Shown here in pieces: positions 37,239-46,740 of a stretch of 64,000 nt of DNA. How positions within the stretch are numbered: the stretch's first letter is position 1; each line of letters starts with the position of its first letter. Both the position numbers and the translations under genes were made by a program. Origin of the DNA: Saprospiraceae bacterium (GTDB lineage Bacteria > Bacteroidota > Bacteroidia > Chitinophagales > Saprospiraceae); assembly GCA_016715465.1 (NCBI GenBank), contig JADKAA010000029.1, positions 868,001-932,000 of the forward strand, written 5' to 3'. The notes under the pieces are model-generated. The model was given only the letters and a program-made list of their open reading frames with translations, did no database searches and was not told where the DNA came from.

Positions 37239-37430
37239 TTATTGATTATGGATACTGGTTTGGATGGTTTCTTCTATTTCGCGCAAGCGTTCAGCACAAT
37301 AGGCGCGGAGTTCCTGGGCACGTTTGATGTACTCGCTTAACTTTTCGATGTTGATGTCGTCGTCCTGCAATTTTATTACGATTTCTTTCAATTCCCTGAA
37401 AGCGCTGTCGTAATCCATTTTTTTTGCCAT
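37239..37430 (-). CDS. xseB: Exodeoxyribonuclease VII small subunit
   Basis: 63 residues: DYDSAFRELKEIVIKLQDDD, INIEKLSEYIKRAQELRAYC and ERLREIEETIQ match the XseB helical hairpin, with normal length (60-80). It joins XseA to form the single-strand-specific exonuclease VII. xseA is not in the window. Ten nt after the nucleoid-associated protein gene and nine before ppk2, so probably in the same transcript. Confidence 0.9.
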   Translation of the reverse strand: MAKKMDYDSAFRELKEIVIKLQDDDINIEKLSEYIKRAQELRAYCAERLREIEETIQTSIHNQ

Positions 37431-37440
37431 ATGTTTTTAC

Positions 37441-38465
37441 TTAAGATTCTTCATGGTAATATAAGATATAATATTTCCTTCCGTGCTCATCAACTCCCTT
37501 TTGGATCATATCATGGTCGCCGTGTACATAGACATGGAAATTGCGGTCGAGTTTGATGACCGACCTGAATACTCTTGATTGTTTCTGCAGCGCCTCAGGG
37601 CATGCCTCGAAAGCATCAGCCAACGGCCTTTGGGTTTTCTCCTGCCACCGGTGTTTGTAGTCATCAAAAGCCTCGATGACGGCATCTTCGCGGAATACCT
37701 CCTTTTTATACTGCTTTTCGTCAAAATTCTCATTGGACTTAAAATAGTCAAAGGATCGGCCAAGTGCCTCTACCCCATCCTTTTTATCCAAAATTTGCTC
37801 GATGGGTTTTCGGTTTTTCAGAAAACTGGAAGTGAGTTTTATAAAGTCGCTGGTATAGGAATAATCATTTCCCTTTGGGCTAAGCTGGAGGAAATCTGTG
37901 CTCCAGTGCTTACTTCCCGACCGGCTGGTATGTGTTCGGCATTTAATACTTTATAACCCGATTCCTCATCGGTATCCAAAATAAGACAGGCGGCATCTGG
38001 TTTCCCTACCAGAAAACCTTGTTGCAGCCACAGTGAAAGTTCTTCTCCCTCACCCGTTACATCCAAATATCGCGACCTGCCTTCCAATAACACTACTGCT
38101 AAACCCTGAAGCAGTTCATCCTCGATCAACAGGTCTTCCAGCCACAGGTACATCAGATACAGTGGCTGAATGGGCTCTGTGGGCAAGCCCTGCTGAAAGC
38201 GCCGGCTCAGGGCTATGCTTTCCTCATAAAGTGTTGCCTGCGATTCAAAAACCCTCTTACATGCTGAATAAACAGGACTTAACGTATCCAGGCCCGAATA
38301 CATGGGTTCTTTGTAAATATCGATCATATGGGCCAAAACCGCATCAGCGAGACCCGGGTCCAGGGCTACAGTCGATTCCTTTGAAAAATGAAGGGCCTGT
38401 GCCTGGGTGCCCGACACTTCATGAATTGCCCATGACTTTATTTTTGTATTGCTTCTGTTGATCAT
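37441..38465 (-). CDS. 37-kDa nucleoid-associated protein (NdpA/YejK family), frame-broken near 37850
   Basis: About 341 codons. The N-terminal half (INRSNTKIKSWAIHEVSG to MIIPIPATL) and the C-terminal half (DKKDGVEALGRSFDYFKSN to YYHEES) meet at one shift near 37850, where the middle frame would give FIKLTSSFLKNRKPI. The pattern (AIHEVSG start; YLWLEDLLIEDELLQGLA; SVIKLDRNFHVYVHG end) matches PF04245 nucleoid-associated proteins. It is first in the minus-strand run through xseB and ppk2. DNA-binding is expected from the family; nothing more specific is visible. Confidence 0.78.
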
Positions 38466-38692
38466 TTTCCGTATGGTTGGCCAAAATTAAGGGCAATTGG
38501 CCTAATATCCAAGAAAACAATGCAGTCTGGTCGATATCGGTCCTTTACCCCGGGTAAAGAATGGCTGTGTGTCAACGGCAGTGCCCATTACAGCCTCGGC
38601 TGTCAAATTTTATAATTTCTATATAGATGGGGAAAAAATGTCTGTATCGCCCATTTTTATGTTTATCTTAGCCGCTTAATTTGACGTTTTTT

Positions 38693-39415
38693 ATGCAGAA
38701 AGAAATTTACGGCTGGCACAGCCACACCCTCAACAAACACATGGAGATTGTAAGCTATGGCCACTTTGGCTTTGTTTTGCTTTTATTGCCCACCGCAGCG
38801 GCTGATTACCTGGAGTACGAACGTTTTTTAATGATCGATGCACTCAAGCCATTGATCGAAGCCGGAAAAGTGAAAGTTTTTTCCATCAACAGCATCAATT
38901 CTGAGAGTTGGCTCAACAGCAAGATGTGGCCGCGACACAAGGCCATGCGGCATGTGCAATTCAATGAATATGTATATGAAGAGGTCATTCCTCCACATTC
39001 GCCGGATGACCAGCGAAGACACACCCATCATCACCGGTGGTGCCAGTTTTGGCGCCCTGCATTCACTCAACCTGTTTTTAAAAGGCCAGACCTCATCAAT
39101 GGCGTCATCGCCATGTCAGGGGTTTATGACCTGCACGACTATACCAAAGGCTATCACGACGACGACGTCTATTTCAACAGTCCGATGTCCTACCTTGACC
39201 TCAGCGACGAGTGGTATCTGTCCAGGATCCGAAAAGGCAAAATACACATTCTGACAGGTCAGGAGACTATGAAGACCCTGAATCATCCAGGGCCATTTCA
39301 GCCCTGCTTACCCAAAAGGCATCCCTCATGACCTCGATATCTGGGGCTATGACATGAAACACGACTGGCCTACCTGAGGTCCATGTTGCCTTATGTGATC
39401 GGCAATAAATTTTGA
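38693..39415 (+). CDS. Alpha/beta-hydrolase, esterase family (about four frame breaks)
   Basis: About 240 codons from ATG 38693 (MQKEIYGWHSHTLNKHMEIV). Across shifts near 38992, 39085, 39265 and 39370, it reads VIPFIRRM, then TPIITGGASFGALHS with the nucleophile elbow G-A-S-F-G, then LINGVIAMSGVYDL, YFNSPMSYL, IHILTGQG and a His region DIWGYDMKHDWPTW. This is the esterase-D/YbbA-like putative esterase family. Alone on the plus strand. The frames join smoothly, so the gene is probably intact in the organism. Confidence 0.72.
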
Positions 39416-39576
39416 CGGGCAAAAGTTGGGTTTCTACATATCATTTTAGCTGATTTAGGTCATCCTACATTGTAGTTTACCCATGTCCTCAGGGGGAGCC
39501 GTGTTTATTTTTGCCGTTGTCATGGAGATCATGGCAATAGCGTCCATTTTGGCATAATCTAATGGTCAGGTTTTAG

Positions 39577-39584
39577 TATCTTTG
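39577..39584 (+). promoter_or_regulatory. Candidate -7 element upstream of fbp
   Basis: TATCTTTG (TAnnTTTG) 26 bases before the ATG at 39611. A TTTG lies 25 nt upstream, longer than the usual 17-23 spacing. Confidence 0.4.
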
Positions 39585-39610
39585 CAGGACCTTAATCAAC
39601 TTAACTCCAC

Positions 39611-40612
39611 ATGAAAAAAATCGTTACCCTCGATGAATTCATCATTAAGTCGCAAACCACTTACAGCGATTCCACAGGCCAGCTTACAAGGCTGTTGAGA
39701 GACCTGGGCATTGCCGCCAAGATCATCAACCGCGAGGTCAATCTGGCGGGCCTGGTCAACATCATTGGCGTAGCCAACGTAGAAAATACCTCCGGCGATG
39801 ATGTCAAAAAACTCGACATCTTTGCCAATGAACGAATGATCGAATGCCTGACCATGGGCGGTGAAGTATGTGGCATCGCCTCTGAAGAACCTGGACGAAT
39901 TTGTAGTGGTTCCGAAAGTTCAGGGTAAGGATTCCAATTATTCGTGATCATCGACCCTTTGGATGGTTCATCCAACATCGATGTGAATGTAAGTGTAGGC
40001 ACCATTTTTAGCATTTTTAGAAGAAAATCTCCGGCCTCAGGCGACTGCAACATCGGCGACTTCCTCCAGAAAGGCCCGGAACTGGTGGCGGCAGGTTACG
40101 TCTTATACGGCACTTCCACCATCCTGGTATATACCACCGGCGAAGGTGTCAATGGTTTTACCCTGGATCCCAGCATTGGTGAATTCTGCCTCTCTCACCC
40201 CAGCATACAGATACCGGAACGAGGAAACTATTATTCGGTCAACCAGGGCTATTATTTAAAATTTGACCTAGAAATGAGGCGTTACATCGATCACTGCTCT
40301 GACCTCAACCTGGGCCTTCGCTACATCGGCAGCATGGTTTCCGACATCCACCGCATCATGTTCCACGGAGGCATATTTTTATACCCCAGCACAAGAAAAT
40401 ATACCCAGGGCAAGTTGAGACTGTTGTATGAATGTGCACCGATCTCCATGATTGTAGAACAAGCCGGTGGTTCGGCCATGGACGGCAACCTCACCCGCAT
40501 CCTGGACTTGCAACCCAAAGACCTCCACGAACGATGCACCGTAGTGATGGGCAGCCCGGCCATGGTAAGGGAAATGAAGGAATTCATCGAAAAGTACAGC
40601 GCACCCAAATGA
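39611..40612 (+). CDS. fbp: Class I fructose-1,6-bisphosphatase (frame-broken near 39892 and 39942)
   Basis: About 334 codons. KKIVTLDEFIIKSQ starts the N-terminal allosteric helix, then NLAGLVNIIGVANVENTSGD. After the first shift NLDEFVVVPKVQGKDSNY; after the second VIIDPLDGSSNIDVNVSVGT, the metal-binding DPLDGSSN of class I enzymes. Further on, LGLRYIGSMVSDIHRIMFHG, GGIFLYPSTRKY and KLRLLYECAPISMIVEQAGG complete the active site. It hydrolyses fructose-1,6-bisphosphate in gluconeogenesis. The next gene's ATG overlaps its TGA stop (ATGA). Confidence 0.9.
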
Positions 40613-41860
40613 TACGCCATAGGGCCTTTTGCCCTGATTTTCGGGCTTGTTCTGTTAGTTCTTACTTCGTGTAGCCACAGGTTGGCTTCGGTGATTGATT
40701 TGAAATCAGAAAAGCTTAAGCCCTTTTTGACCGTGCCCGGGACTTCGAAATCCAGGTAAGGTATACACGCATCAATCGCGATAATTCAGGTCGTCCCCAT
40801 TTTACAACTTATGATTACCGGGTGGACGACAAATTTTATTTCTACCCCGCCAGCACCATCAAGATGCCCGTAGCCGCGATGGCCCTCCAAAAAGTAAGGC
40901 AGCTCGCGCGGGAAAAAAATATCGGCATAAACAAGTACACACCGCTGTCATTTCGGGCTTCCCGCCCACCCCAGACGGCTTATAAGACAGACAGTCTGTC
41001 CGACCAACCATCGACCATCGACCTGTTTGTGGATGAAATTTTCAGCATTTCCGACAACAATGCCTCAAACCGGCTTTTTGAGTTTGTGGGTCCTGAATAC
41101 CTCAATGAACAATTATACCAAAAGGGAGCCTTTACCACGTCGCACATCATCCACCGGGTTGGTGTGGGTGGTTTTACGCCCGAAGACAACCAGCAGCTGA
41201 ATGAGATGCAGTTTCTGGATACAAAAGAAAATCCACTGCTATCTTTGGCTGCCAGGCAGGAAAAATTTGCAAGAAGGGTCACCCTCAGCGACCAGTCAAA
41301 AGGCAAGGGCTACCTGGACGCCAATGACAGCCTGGTAAGGATGCCCTTTGATTTTAGCCAGAAAAATTTCATCTCCATCAATGACCTCGAAGGTGTTTTA
41401 AAACGCATTGTATTTTCCTGAAGTTTTTGAAAAAAGCCAAAGGTTTGACCTTGATCAGGACGATTATACCTTACTCTACCGTGCTATGGGCAGCCTGCCC
41501 CGGGATTATGCCTATCTGGCCAGGGATACCCACTATTACGACACCTTCGTCAAATTTTTTATAAGTGACGATAAAAACTACCGCATGCCGGACAACCTCC
41601 ATGTGCTCAACAAAGTAGGCTGGGCATACGGCTATCTCACTGATTGCAGTTACATTTTTGACACCGACAGCGGGGCTGAATTTTTATTAACTGCCACCAT
41701 ACTGGCAAATGGGGATGGCATCTTCAATGATGATAAATACGATTATGAAAAACAGGCCTGCCTTTTCTGGCTGCCCTGGGTCAGGAGATTTTGCGCATTG
41801 AACAACAACGCAAACGAAAGCATTAAGGCCAATTTTGCAAAATACCACAGTCCAAAGTAA
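40609..41860 (+). CDS. Class A beta-lactamase-fold serine hydrolase, lipoprotein (several frame breaks)
   Basis: About 417 codons, starting with an ATGA overlap onto fbp. After a shift near 40632 the signal reads ALIFGLVLLVLTSCSHRL, a lipobox at LTSC. The catalytic motifs of the class A fold are all present: FYPASTIKMPVA (S-x-x-K), SISDNNASNRLF (S-D-N) and VLNKVGWAYG (K-x-G). Further shifts occur near 40735 and 41405. Family PF13354 includes beta-lactamases, but the long insert between the motifs and the lipid anchor suggest a housekeeping hydrolase rather than a resistance enzyme. Substrate unknown. Confidence 0.75.
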
Positions 41861-41892
41861 CCCCTGTTACCTAAATTGGGTCTATTACCGTG

Positions 41893-41900
41893 TACCTTTG
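41893..41900 (+). promoter_or_regulatory. Candidate -7 element upstream of the 82-residue membrane protein gene
   Basis: TACCTTTG, 15 bases before ATG 41916, fits TAnnTTTG; no -33 box at normal spacing. Confidence 0.3.
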
Positions 41901-41915
41901 CCAAAAATTTGAAAC

Positions 41916-42164
41916 ATGTTTAATAAAAGCATCATAAATGACCCCTTTTTTGTCATCCTCATAGCCCTCACCCTGGGCTTGGCACCATTTGTGCCGGAGC
42001 CGCACATCTGGGGCAAACTCAAGTGGGTCGCAGGAGGTGCGGAGGGCATGAAAGCCATGGATTATTTCGACCTGGCCATGCACGGGCTGCCATGGCTGCT
42101 GGTCATACGCCTTGCCTTTGTGAAAATAAAAGAAATGCTTAGTAAAGCCAACAGCCCTTCCTAA
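41916..42164 (+). CDS. Small conserved membrane protein of unknown function
   Basis: 82 residues with two hydrophobic helices: FFVILIALTLGLAPFVPEPH and LAMHGLPWLLVIRLAF, joined by a conserved-looking loop IWGKLKWVAGGAEGMKAMDY. Bacteroidota have many such two-helix proteins with the pattern LGLAPFxPEPHIxGKLxWxxGG near unrelated genes; none has a known role. Convergent with lgt, 12 nt apart. Confidence 0.7.
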   Translation: MFNKSIINDPFFVILIALTLGLAPFVPEPHIWGKLKWVAGGAEGMKAMDYFDLAMHGLPWLLVIRLAFVKIKEMLSKANSPS

Positions 42165-42176
42165 TGCCAATTTGCC

Positions 42177-43412
42177 TTACGAGGCAGACTTCGATTCGTT
42201 TTCCCAACCTGGTTTTTTCTTTGACAAATATACCAGGCCTGCTATACCTCCCAGGATAAAGCCGACAGATATATATTGTGCCTGAGACCAGTTTAAGCCC
42301 AGAAAATCATAACGCTCATTGACGCGAATCTGCTCAATGAAAAACCTTTCGATGCCATTGTAGATCATATAGAGGAAAAAGGTCATGCCGGCAATTTTGA
42401 TCTTGTTTCTCATCATGAACAAAAGGCCAAAGCCGGTCATTGAGATCAGCGTTTCATACACCGGTGTGGGATACACAGCAGGTTCAAGTTGATGGCAATA
42501 CCGCATGCCGCAAATAACCTGACACCGCTCTTCGATGGTGCCTTTGGCTGTGGTGATCAGGTCTGCATTGCATCCGGCAATGGTAACCCCGTCATTGGAT
42601 ACGTTGTTGGGATAGTGATATGACCATAACCAATCGGGCAGAAACCACCATTCGGGTTGTGCCGCTGCTACGATACCCCAGTCGCCATCTCCGGCAATCT
42701 GACAACCAATGCGGCCAATGCCATAACCCAACAAAATGCCCATGCCGGCTATGTCCATCATATAGATGGGTTTGATGCCATTCTTTTTCACATACCAATA
42801 CACGGTAATGAAAGCGAGAATGAGTCCGCCGTACACCGTAAGTCCGCTGCCGGAAAACAACTGTCCGAGTGGATCGCGGAAAAAATCTTCCATGTTTTCA
42901 AAGATGGAAAACAATCGCGAACACACAACGCCACTGATGGCTGCCAATAATATGATGTCCATGGTCTTTTGATGCGGACTCACCGATATTGTCGAGGGCA
43001 CGGAACTCACATCCCGCTTTTGTTCCTGCACATATAAAAAAATGGCATAAGCCAGACCTGCCAGCAGGCCTATGGCCCAACTGCCTTTGGCGGAAAAAAT
43101 GATGGATGCCGGGTCTGCTTTAAAATCGGCAAAATGATTGATAATGTAGGGGAGTTTAGCTGCAATGATGAGGGTCACCAGGCTGTTGGTGATGATGTCC
43201 TGTAAACCGGCCTTTTGTTTCATGGGGTTGGGATACTGCATGGCCTTTACCAGTCCGATCTTCTCCAACCTGATGAGTTCATTTCTTACCAGCCAGGCAC
43301 ATGCCAGAAAGGCTATGCCCAGCATCAACCCAAAACTCTTGAAGATCGAAGTCCAGTTGTCCACAGGGCTGCCAAAAACATCATGGAAAAAATAGGATAA
43401 ATCCGGATACAT
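42177..43412 (-). CDS. lgt: Prolipoprotein diacylglyceryl transferase
   Basis: 411 residues, intact, with about nine hydrophobic helices. The Lgt signature is LLGYGIGRIGCQIAGDGDWG (the Arg and Gly residues around the active site), preceded by LFSGSGLTVYGGLILAF. It transfers diacylglycerol from phosphatidylglycerol to the lipobox cysteine, the first step for the lipoproteins seen elsewhere in this window. It is longer than the E. coli enzyme (291 residues) because of an insert with CNADLITTAKGTIEERCQ. One of the few long genes here with no frame break. Confidence 0.92.
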   Translation of the reverse strand: MYPDLSYFFHDVFGSPVDNWTSIFKSFGLMLGIAFLACAWLVRNELIRLEKIGLVKAMQYPNPMKQKAGLQDIITNSLVTLIIAAKLPYIINHFADFKADPASIIFSAKGSWAIGLLAGLAYAIFLYVQEQKRDVSSVPSTISVSPHQKTMDIILLAAISGVVCSRLFSIFENMEDFFRDPLGQLFSGSGLTVYGGLILAFITVYWYVKKNGIKPIYMMDIAGMGILLGYGIGRIGCQIAGDGDWGIVAAAQPEWWFLPDWLWSYHYPNNVSNDGVTIAGCNADLITTAKGTIEERCQVICGMRYCHQLEPAVYPTPVYETLISMTGFGLLFMMRNKIKIAGMTFFLYMIYNGIERFFIEQIRVNERYDFLGLNWSQAQYISVGFILGGIAGLVYLSKKKPGWENESKSAS

Positions 43413-43579
43413 ACAGGAAGGTTATTTCAGGCTAAGGTATCAAAGTTTCGGCATTTTGAGAAGCAATGCCGCATTTTTGCCCTGAGTTTCGGAATTCTTT
43501 TTTTTAAGAAAACGATAACAGGCAGCCATTAAACCCCGCATCCATTTTGGGGGTCAAAAGGTCAAATAACACACAAAAG

Positions 43580-43957
43580 ATGAAAACTGGATTTTATTTT
43601 CGATTGCTTGCTCTGGCTCTGATGATGTTCACTTTTGTTCAACAAGATGCTGTCGCCCAGCGCGGCCGCAACCGGGGCATGGAAGGCATGGACCTCACCG
43701 AAGCCCAAAGGGGAGAACTGAAAAAATTGAGAGAAGAACGTTTCCTGGAAAATCACCGTATGCAGGATCGTATGAAAGCAGACCGTATGGAAATGAGACA
43801 AAGACACGACAAACAACTCAGGTCCATCCTCACCGAAAAACAATACTATGCCTTTAAAGATAAAGCCAAAGGTAAAAAAAGGATGCATGCATCCAAAGGC
43901 AGAGGCGGTCATCCCAATGGAGGAATGAAAGGCAATGGCCGCAGACGCGCCTTCTAA
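43580..43957 (+). CDS. Spy/CpxP-like periplasmic protein
   Basis: 125 residues from ATG 43580; the longer frame from 43547 adds 11 residues before the signal peptide and is less likely. Signal peptide 1-23 (FYFRLLALALMMFTFVQQ). The mature part is highly charged and helical: MDLTEAQRGELKKLREERF, RMKADRMEMRQRHDKQLRSI and LTEKQYYAFKDKAKGKK, with LTxxQ-like motifs of the Spy/CpxP chaperone-like group. Ends in a Gly/Lys/Arg-rich tail. Probably a periplasmic stress or metal-responsive protein; a strong terminator follows. Confidence 0.7.
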   Translation: MKTGFYFRLLALALMMFTFVQQDAVAQRGRNRGMEGMDLTEAQRGELKKLREERFLENHRMQDRMKADRMEMRQRHDKQLRSILTEKQYYAFKDKAKGKKRMHASKGRGGHPNGGMKGNGRRRAF

Positions 43958-43995
43958 GGAATCACTGAACCATTTGTTTTAAAGTTTATACATTG

Positions 43996-44030
43996 AAAAG
44001 GTTGACTTTTAATCGGAGGCAACCTTTTTT
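43996..44030. terminator. Intrinsic terminator between convergent genes
   Basis: Perfect 9-bp stem AAAAGGTTG (43996-44004) / CAACCTTTT (44020-44028) with a 15-nt loop and T-runs on both sides. It lies between the Spy-like gene and the minus-strand serA, so it can serve both. Confidence 0.75.
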
Positions 44031-44060
44031 ATTTGTACAAACATAAGCCAACCGCCGTTT

Positions 44061-45004
44061 CTAGCCGAGGATTTCGATGATCTGACCCGCCAGTTCGCTG
44101 CCTACTTTTTCCTGTGCTTCAAAGGTAGAGGCTCCGATGTGCGGGGTAAGCGAAACGTTGGGGTGTTCCAGAATGTCTGTTCTGGGTGTGGGTTCGCTTA
44201 CAAAGACATCGATGCCGGCTCCGGCCAGGGTACCATCGTTGAGGGCCGCCAACAGCGCGTCTTCATCGACCACGCCGCCTCTCGCCGCATTGATCACATA
44301 GGCACCTTTTTTGATCTTCGCAAATTCTGCTGCACCCAGGATGGGTTTATCCAGGCCGGGCACGTGAAGGGTTATAAAATCGCTGTGGCTCAGCAGGTCT
44401 TCCAGCACAGACCGGTTGACCGTTGCCGTAGTGTGAAACTGCCTCGAGCCTATTTCTACCTGCATTTTTTCTACAAAAGGGTCGTATGCCAGCACTTCCA
44501 TGCCCAGACCGACGGCCATCTTAGCGGCCTCCTGACCAATCCTGCCCATGCCGATGATGCCCAGGGTCTTGCCCTCGAGTTCGATGCCGGCAGCAAATGC
44601 TTTTTTCAGGTCGTTAAATTTGGTGCTCCTTCCAAAGGCATCGTGCGGTTGGCTTTGTACAACATCCTCGCCAGCGAAAATATATGGGCAAAGACCAGTT
44701 CTGCCACCGACCTTGAGGAAGCCGCAGGGGTATTTACCACTTTGATGCCCTTGCTCCGGGCATATTCCACATCGATGTTGTCCAGTCCTACCCCACCCCG
44801 TGCGATTACTTTCAGATTGGGACAGGCATCGATGAGTTCTTTCCTTACCTTGGTGGCGCTACGCACACAAATGGCGTCGTAGCCGTTGAGTTTTTCCATC
44901 AATTCCTCTTGCGGAATTTTATTCATATCGACGGTATAACCCGCATTTTCCAGCATGATCCTGCCGGACGCTTCGATGCCATCATTGACCAATATTTTTG
45001 CCAT
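44061..45004 (-). CDS. serA: D-3-phosphoglycerate dehydrogenase, short form (frame-broken near 44632)
   Basis: About 314 codons. An AGGAG ribosome-binding site lies six bases before ATG 45004. The substrate domain (VNDGIEASGRIMLENAGYTV, VRSATKVRKELIDACPNLKV) includes RGGVGLDNID; one shift at 44632 leads into FNDLKKAFAAGIELEGKTLG, and the NAD domain has GIIGMGRIGQEAA, NAARGGVVDEDALL (Arg) and HPNVSLTPHIGAST (catalytic His). It oxidises 3-phosphoglycerate to open serine synthesis. There is no C-terminal ACT domain, so it should not be serine-regulated by that route. Confidence 0.88.
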
Positions 45005-45035
45005 ATTCTCCTGTTATTTTTTTAAAATTTAAATA

Positions 45036-45043
45036 CAAAATTA
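45036..45043 (-). promoter_or_regulatory. Candidate -7 element upstream of serA
   Basis: TAATTTTG on the minus strand matches TAnnTTTG and lies 31 bases before the serA start. No -33 element at normal spacing. Confidence 0.4.
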
Positions 45044-45146
45044 GCCCAAATAACTGCTGGGCTTTGTGACGGGGCTGCGATAGCAGCCATGTTCATCAAA
45101 GACTGTGTTCTCATCTGTTGCTTCTTTCTTCTCCCACTTTTATACT

Positions 45147-46691
45147 TTAAAACTTCACCACCTGCCTCCCCCAAAATACCCTCTCACTATTCTCCACAGG
45201 ATACACCTCAATATTGTATCTCCCTTTTGGATGTTGTGTAATGTCTATCTCCTCTAAATAAGAATGATTTTGTATTTCTTGTTGTAATATTATCTGTCCG
45301 TTGATAGTAGTTACTATCATTATTCCTTTGCTTACTTCTTGTGGAAGTTTGATGGTATAGTTGCCATGTGATGGATTGGGATAGACTTCTAAGTCTCTCC
45401 TGTAATGTACTGCATCACCAAACACGGATGTAATTGTAGGATCACATTTCGCTTCTTCATCTACCCTGAATCTAGGGAAATTAGGTAATGTACCACCATT
45501 TGGATATTGAAACTTTATACCATTTTGTACAAAGTCACAATCAGTGCCAAGCTCATCGGGTTTATTGATGACATGGATAGAAAATGATCCATTCTTTGGT
45601 GTCATGTAAATCTTACAATCTGGGGCTTGTACCATCAAAAAAAGTTCATTAGGAAATGGATCAAGAGTCCCATCGTAATCAGCTATATGTCTTACACCAT
45701 CCTGCATATTGTTTTCCCATGTGTCCACCTGATGTAGCTTAAGATAAGAGGCACAATAAATAAATCTTCCACTAGGTGACCACTCCACACTATTGAATCT
45801 TATTTGTGTTCTATCTATTTCATTTGGTGGGTATATTTCAATTTTTTTATGATTAGACAAAATACCAGTAGCTCTATCAAAATCATAAATATGTAATTGA
45901 TCAAAATAATTATATAAAGCATATTTAGTGCCATCTGGGCTAAACTGTGCAGTACCTGATGCACTCGATCTAAATCGATCAAAATATTGATGTGTATTTT
46001 GATCTGGCATTCTGTTTATTCCATTTTCATCTAATAAAAAAGTAAGAAATATCGAATCTTCTTCAGTGGGTTGTATAATCCACCAGCCCTTTTTATTATT
46101 GTGTTTAATTGCTGTAAAATAAAACAGAAGTGAATTTTGATTATTACTATACTTTTTATTTTTAAAAACAATATCTCCTAACCCATTATCTAAGTTTAAA
46201 TTTATATATGAATAAAGTAACTGAAATGAATCAGCTACTAGTGGATAATAAATATATGGCTTATGAAATAAATAATATCCTTTATCATTTCCTGGGTCAG
46301 GAAGTAGCATTACATCTTGAGCTCCTGGATATCCAGCTGCACAAGATTTCCAATATTTATCAAACCAAGTTCCAGCATTTAGGCTATCGCCATTAGGCAT
46401 AACTTCATGATTTTTATTGCTAACGGAACATCCATTTGTAAACAGTAATAAATTTCCATCTTTATCACTTATTGATGCATTATTTCCTAACATACCAAAT
46501 TTGAAACCAATATTATTTTCAACGGTGAATGGCTTTTTTTTAAAATCTAACCGATATCCTTCAACATTCCAAATAGTATCCGAAAGTAAATTATCATAAT
46601 CGTATCCGCCTAACCATATGTAGTCTTCTTTTTGGCCTAAACAAAGTGAAGGCAAAACGAACAGAAAATTAAAAACTAAACTTTTCAACAT
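45147..46691 (-). CDS. T9SS-sorted propeller-like protein
   Basis: 514 residues, intact, AT-rich. The signal peptide is FNFLFVLPSLCLGQ; then blocks such as NASISDKDGNLLLFTNGCSV, GTAQFSPDGTKYALYNYFDQ and SVEWSPSGRFIYCAS have the SPDGxxY pattern of WD40/YVTN-like blades. The end (LEVYPNPSHGNYTIKLPQE to GRQVVKF) is a T9SS type A domain. Predicted secreted or surface-bound; function unknown. It shares AT-rich codon use with the next gene, both in contrast to the GC-richer neighbours. Confidence 0.82.
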   Translation of the reverse strand: MLKSLVFNFLFVLPSLCLGQKEDYIWLGGYDYDNLLSDTIWNVEGYRLDFKKKPFTVENNIGFKFGMLGNNASISDKDGNLLLFTNGCSVSNKNHEVMPNGDSLNAGTWFDKYWKSCAAGYPGAQDVMLLPDPGNDKGYYLFHKPYIYYPLVADSFQLLYSYINLNLDNGLGDIVFKNKKYSNNQNSLLFYFTAIKHNNKKGWWIIQPTEEDSIFLTFLLDENGINRMPDQNTHQYFDRFRSSASGTAQFSPDGTKYALYNYFDQLHIYDFDRATGILSNHKKIEIYPPNEIDRTQIRFNSVEWSPSGRFIYCASYLKLHQVDTWENNMQDGVRHIADYDGTLDPFPNELFLMVQAPDCKIYMTPKNGSFSIHVINKPDELGTDCDFVQNGIKFQYPNGGTLPNFPRFRVDEEAKCDPTITSVFGDAVHYRRDLEVYPNPSHGNYTIKLPQEVSKGIMIVTTINGQIILQQEIQNHSYLEEIDITQHPKGRYNIEVYPVENSERVFWGRQVVKF

Positions 46692-46701
46692 AATAAAAAG
46701 T

Positions 46702-46735
46702 AGAAGGTGGCATCAAATTAAGCCACCTTCTTTTT
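46702..46735 (-). terminator. Intrinsic terminator after the M43 protease gene
   Basis: Perfect 10-bp stem AGAAGGTGGC (46702-46711) / GCCACCTTCT (46722-46731) with a 10-nt loop, flanked by A and T runs. It sits 10-39 bases past the stop of the minus-strand gene at 46741 and before the next gene at 46691. Confidence 0.8.
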
Positions 46736-46740
46736 TAAGG

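Noticed and set aside
40609..41860. Antibiotic-resistance beta-lactamase
   Set aside because: The S-x-x-K, S-D-N and K-x-G motifs define the fold, but the lipid anchor, long insert and housekeeping context do not support a resistance role.
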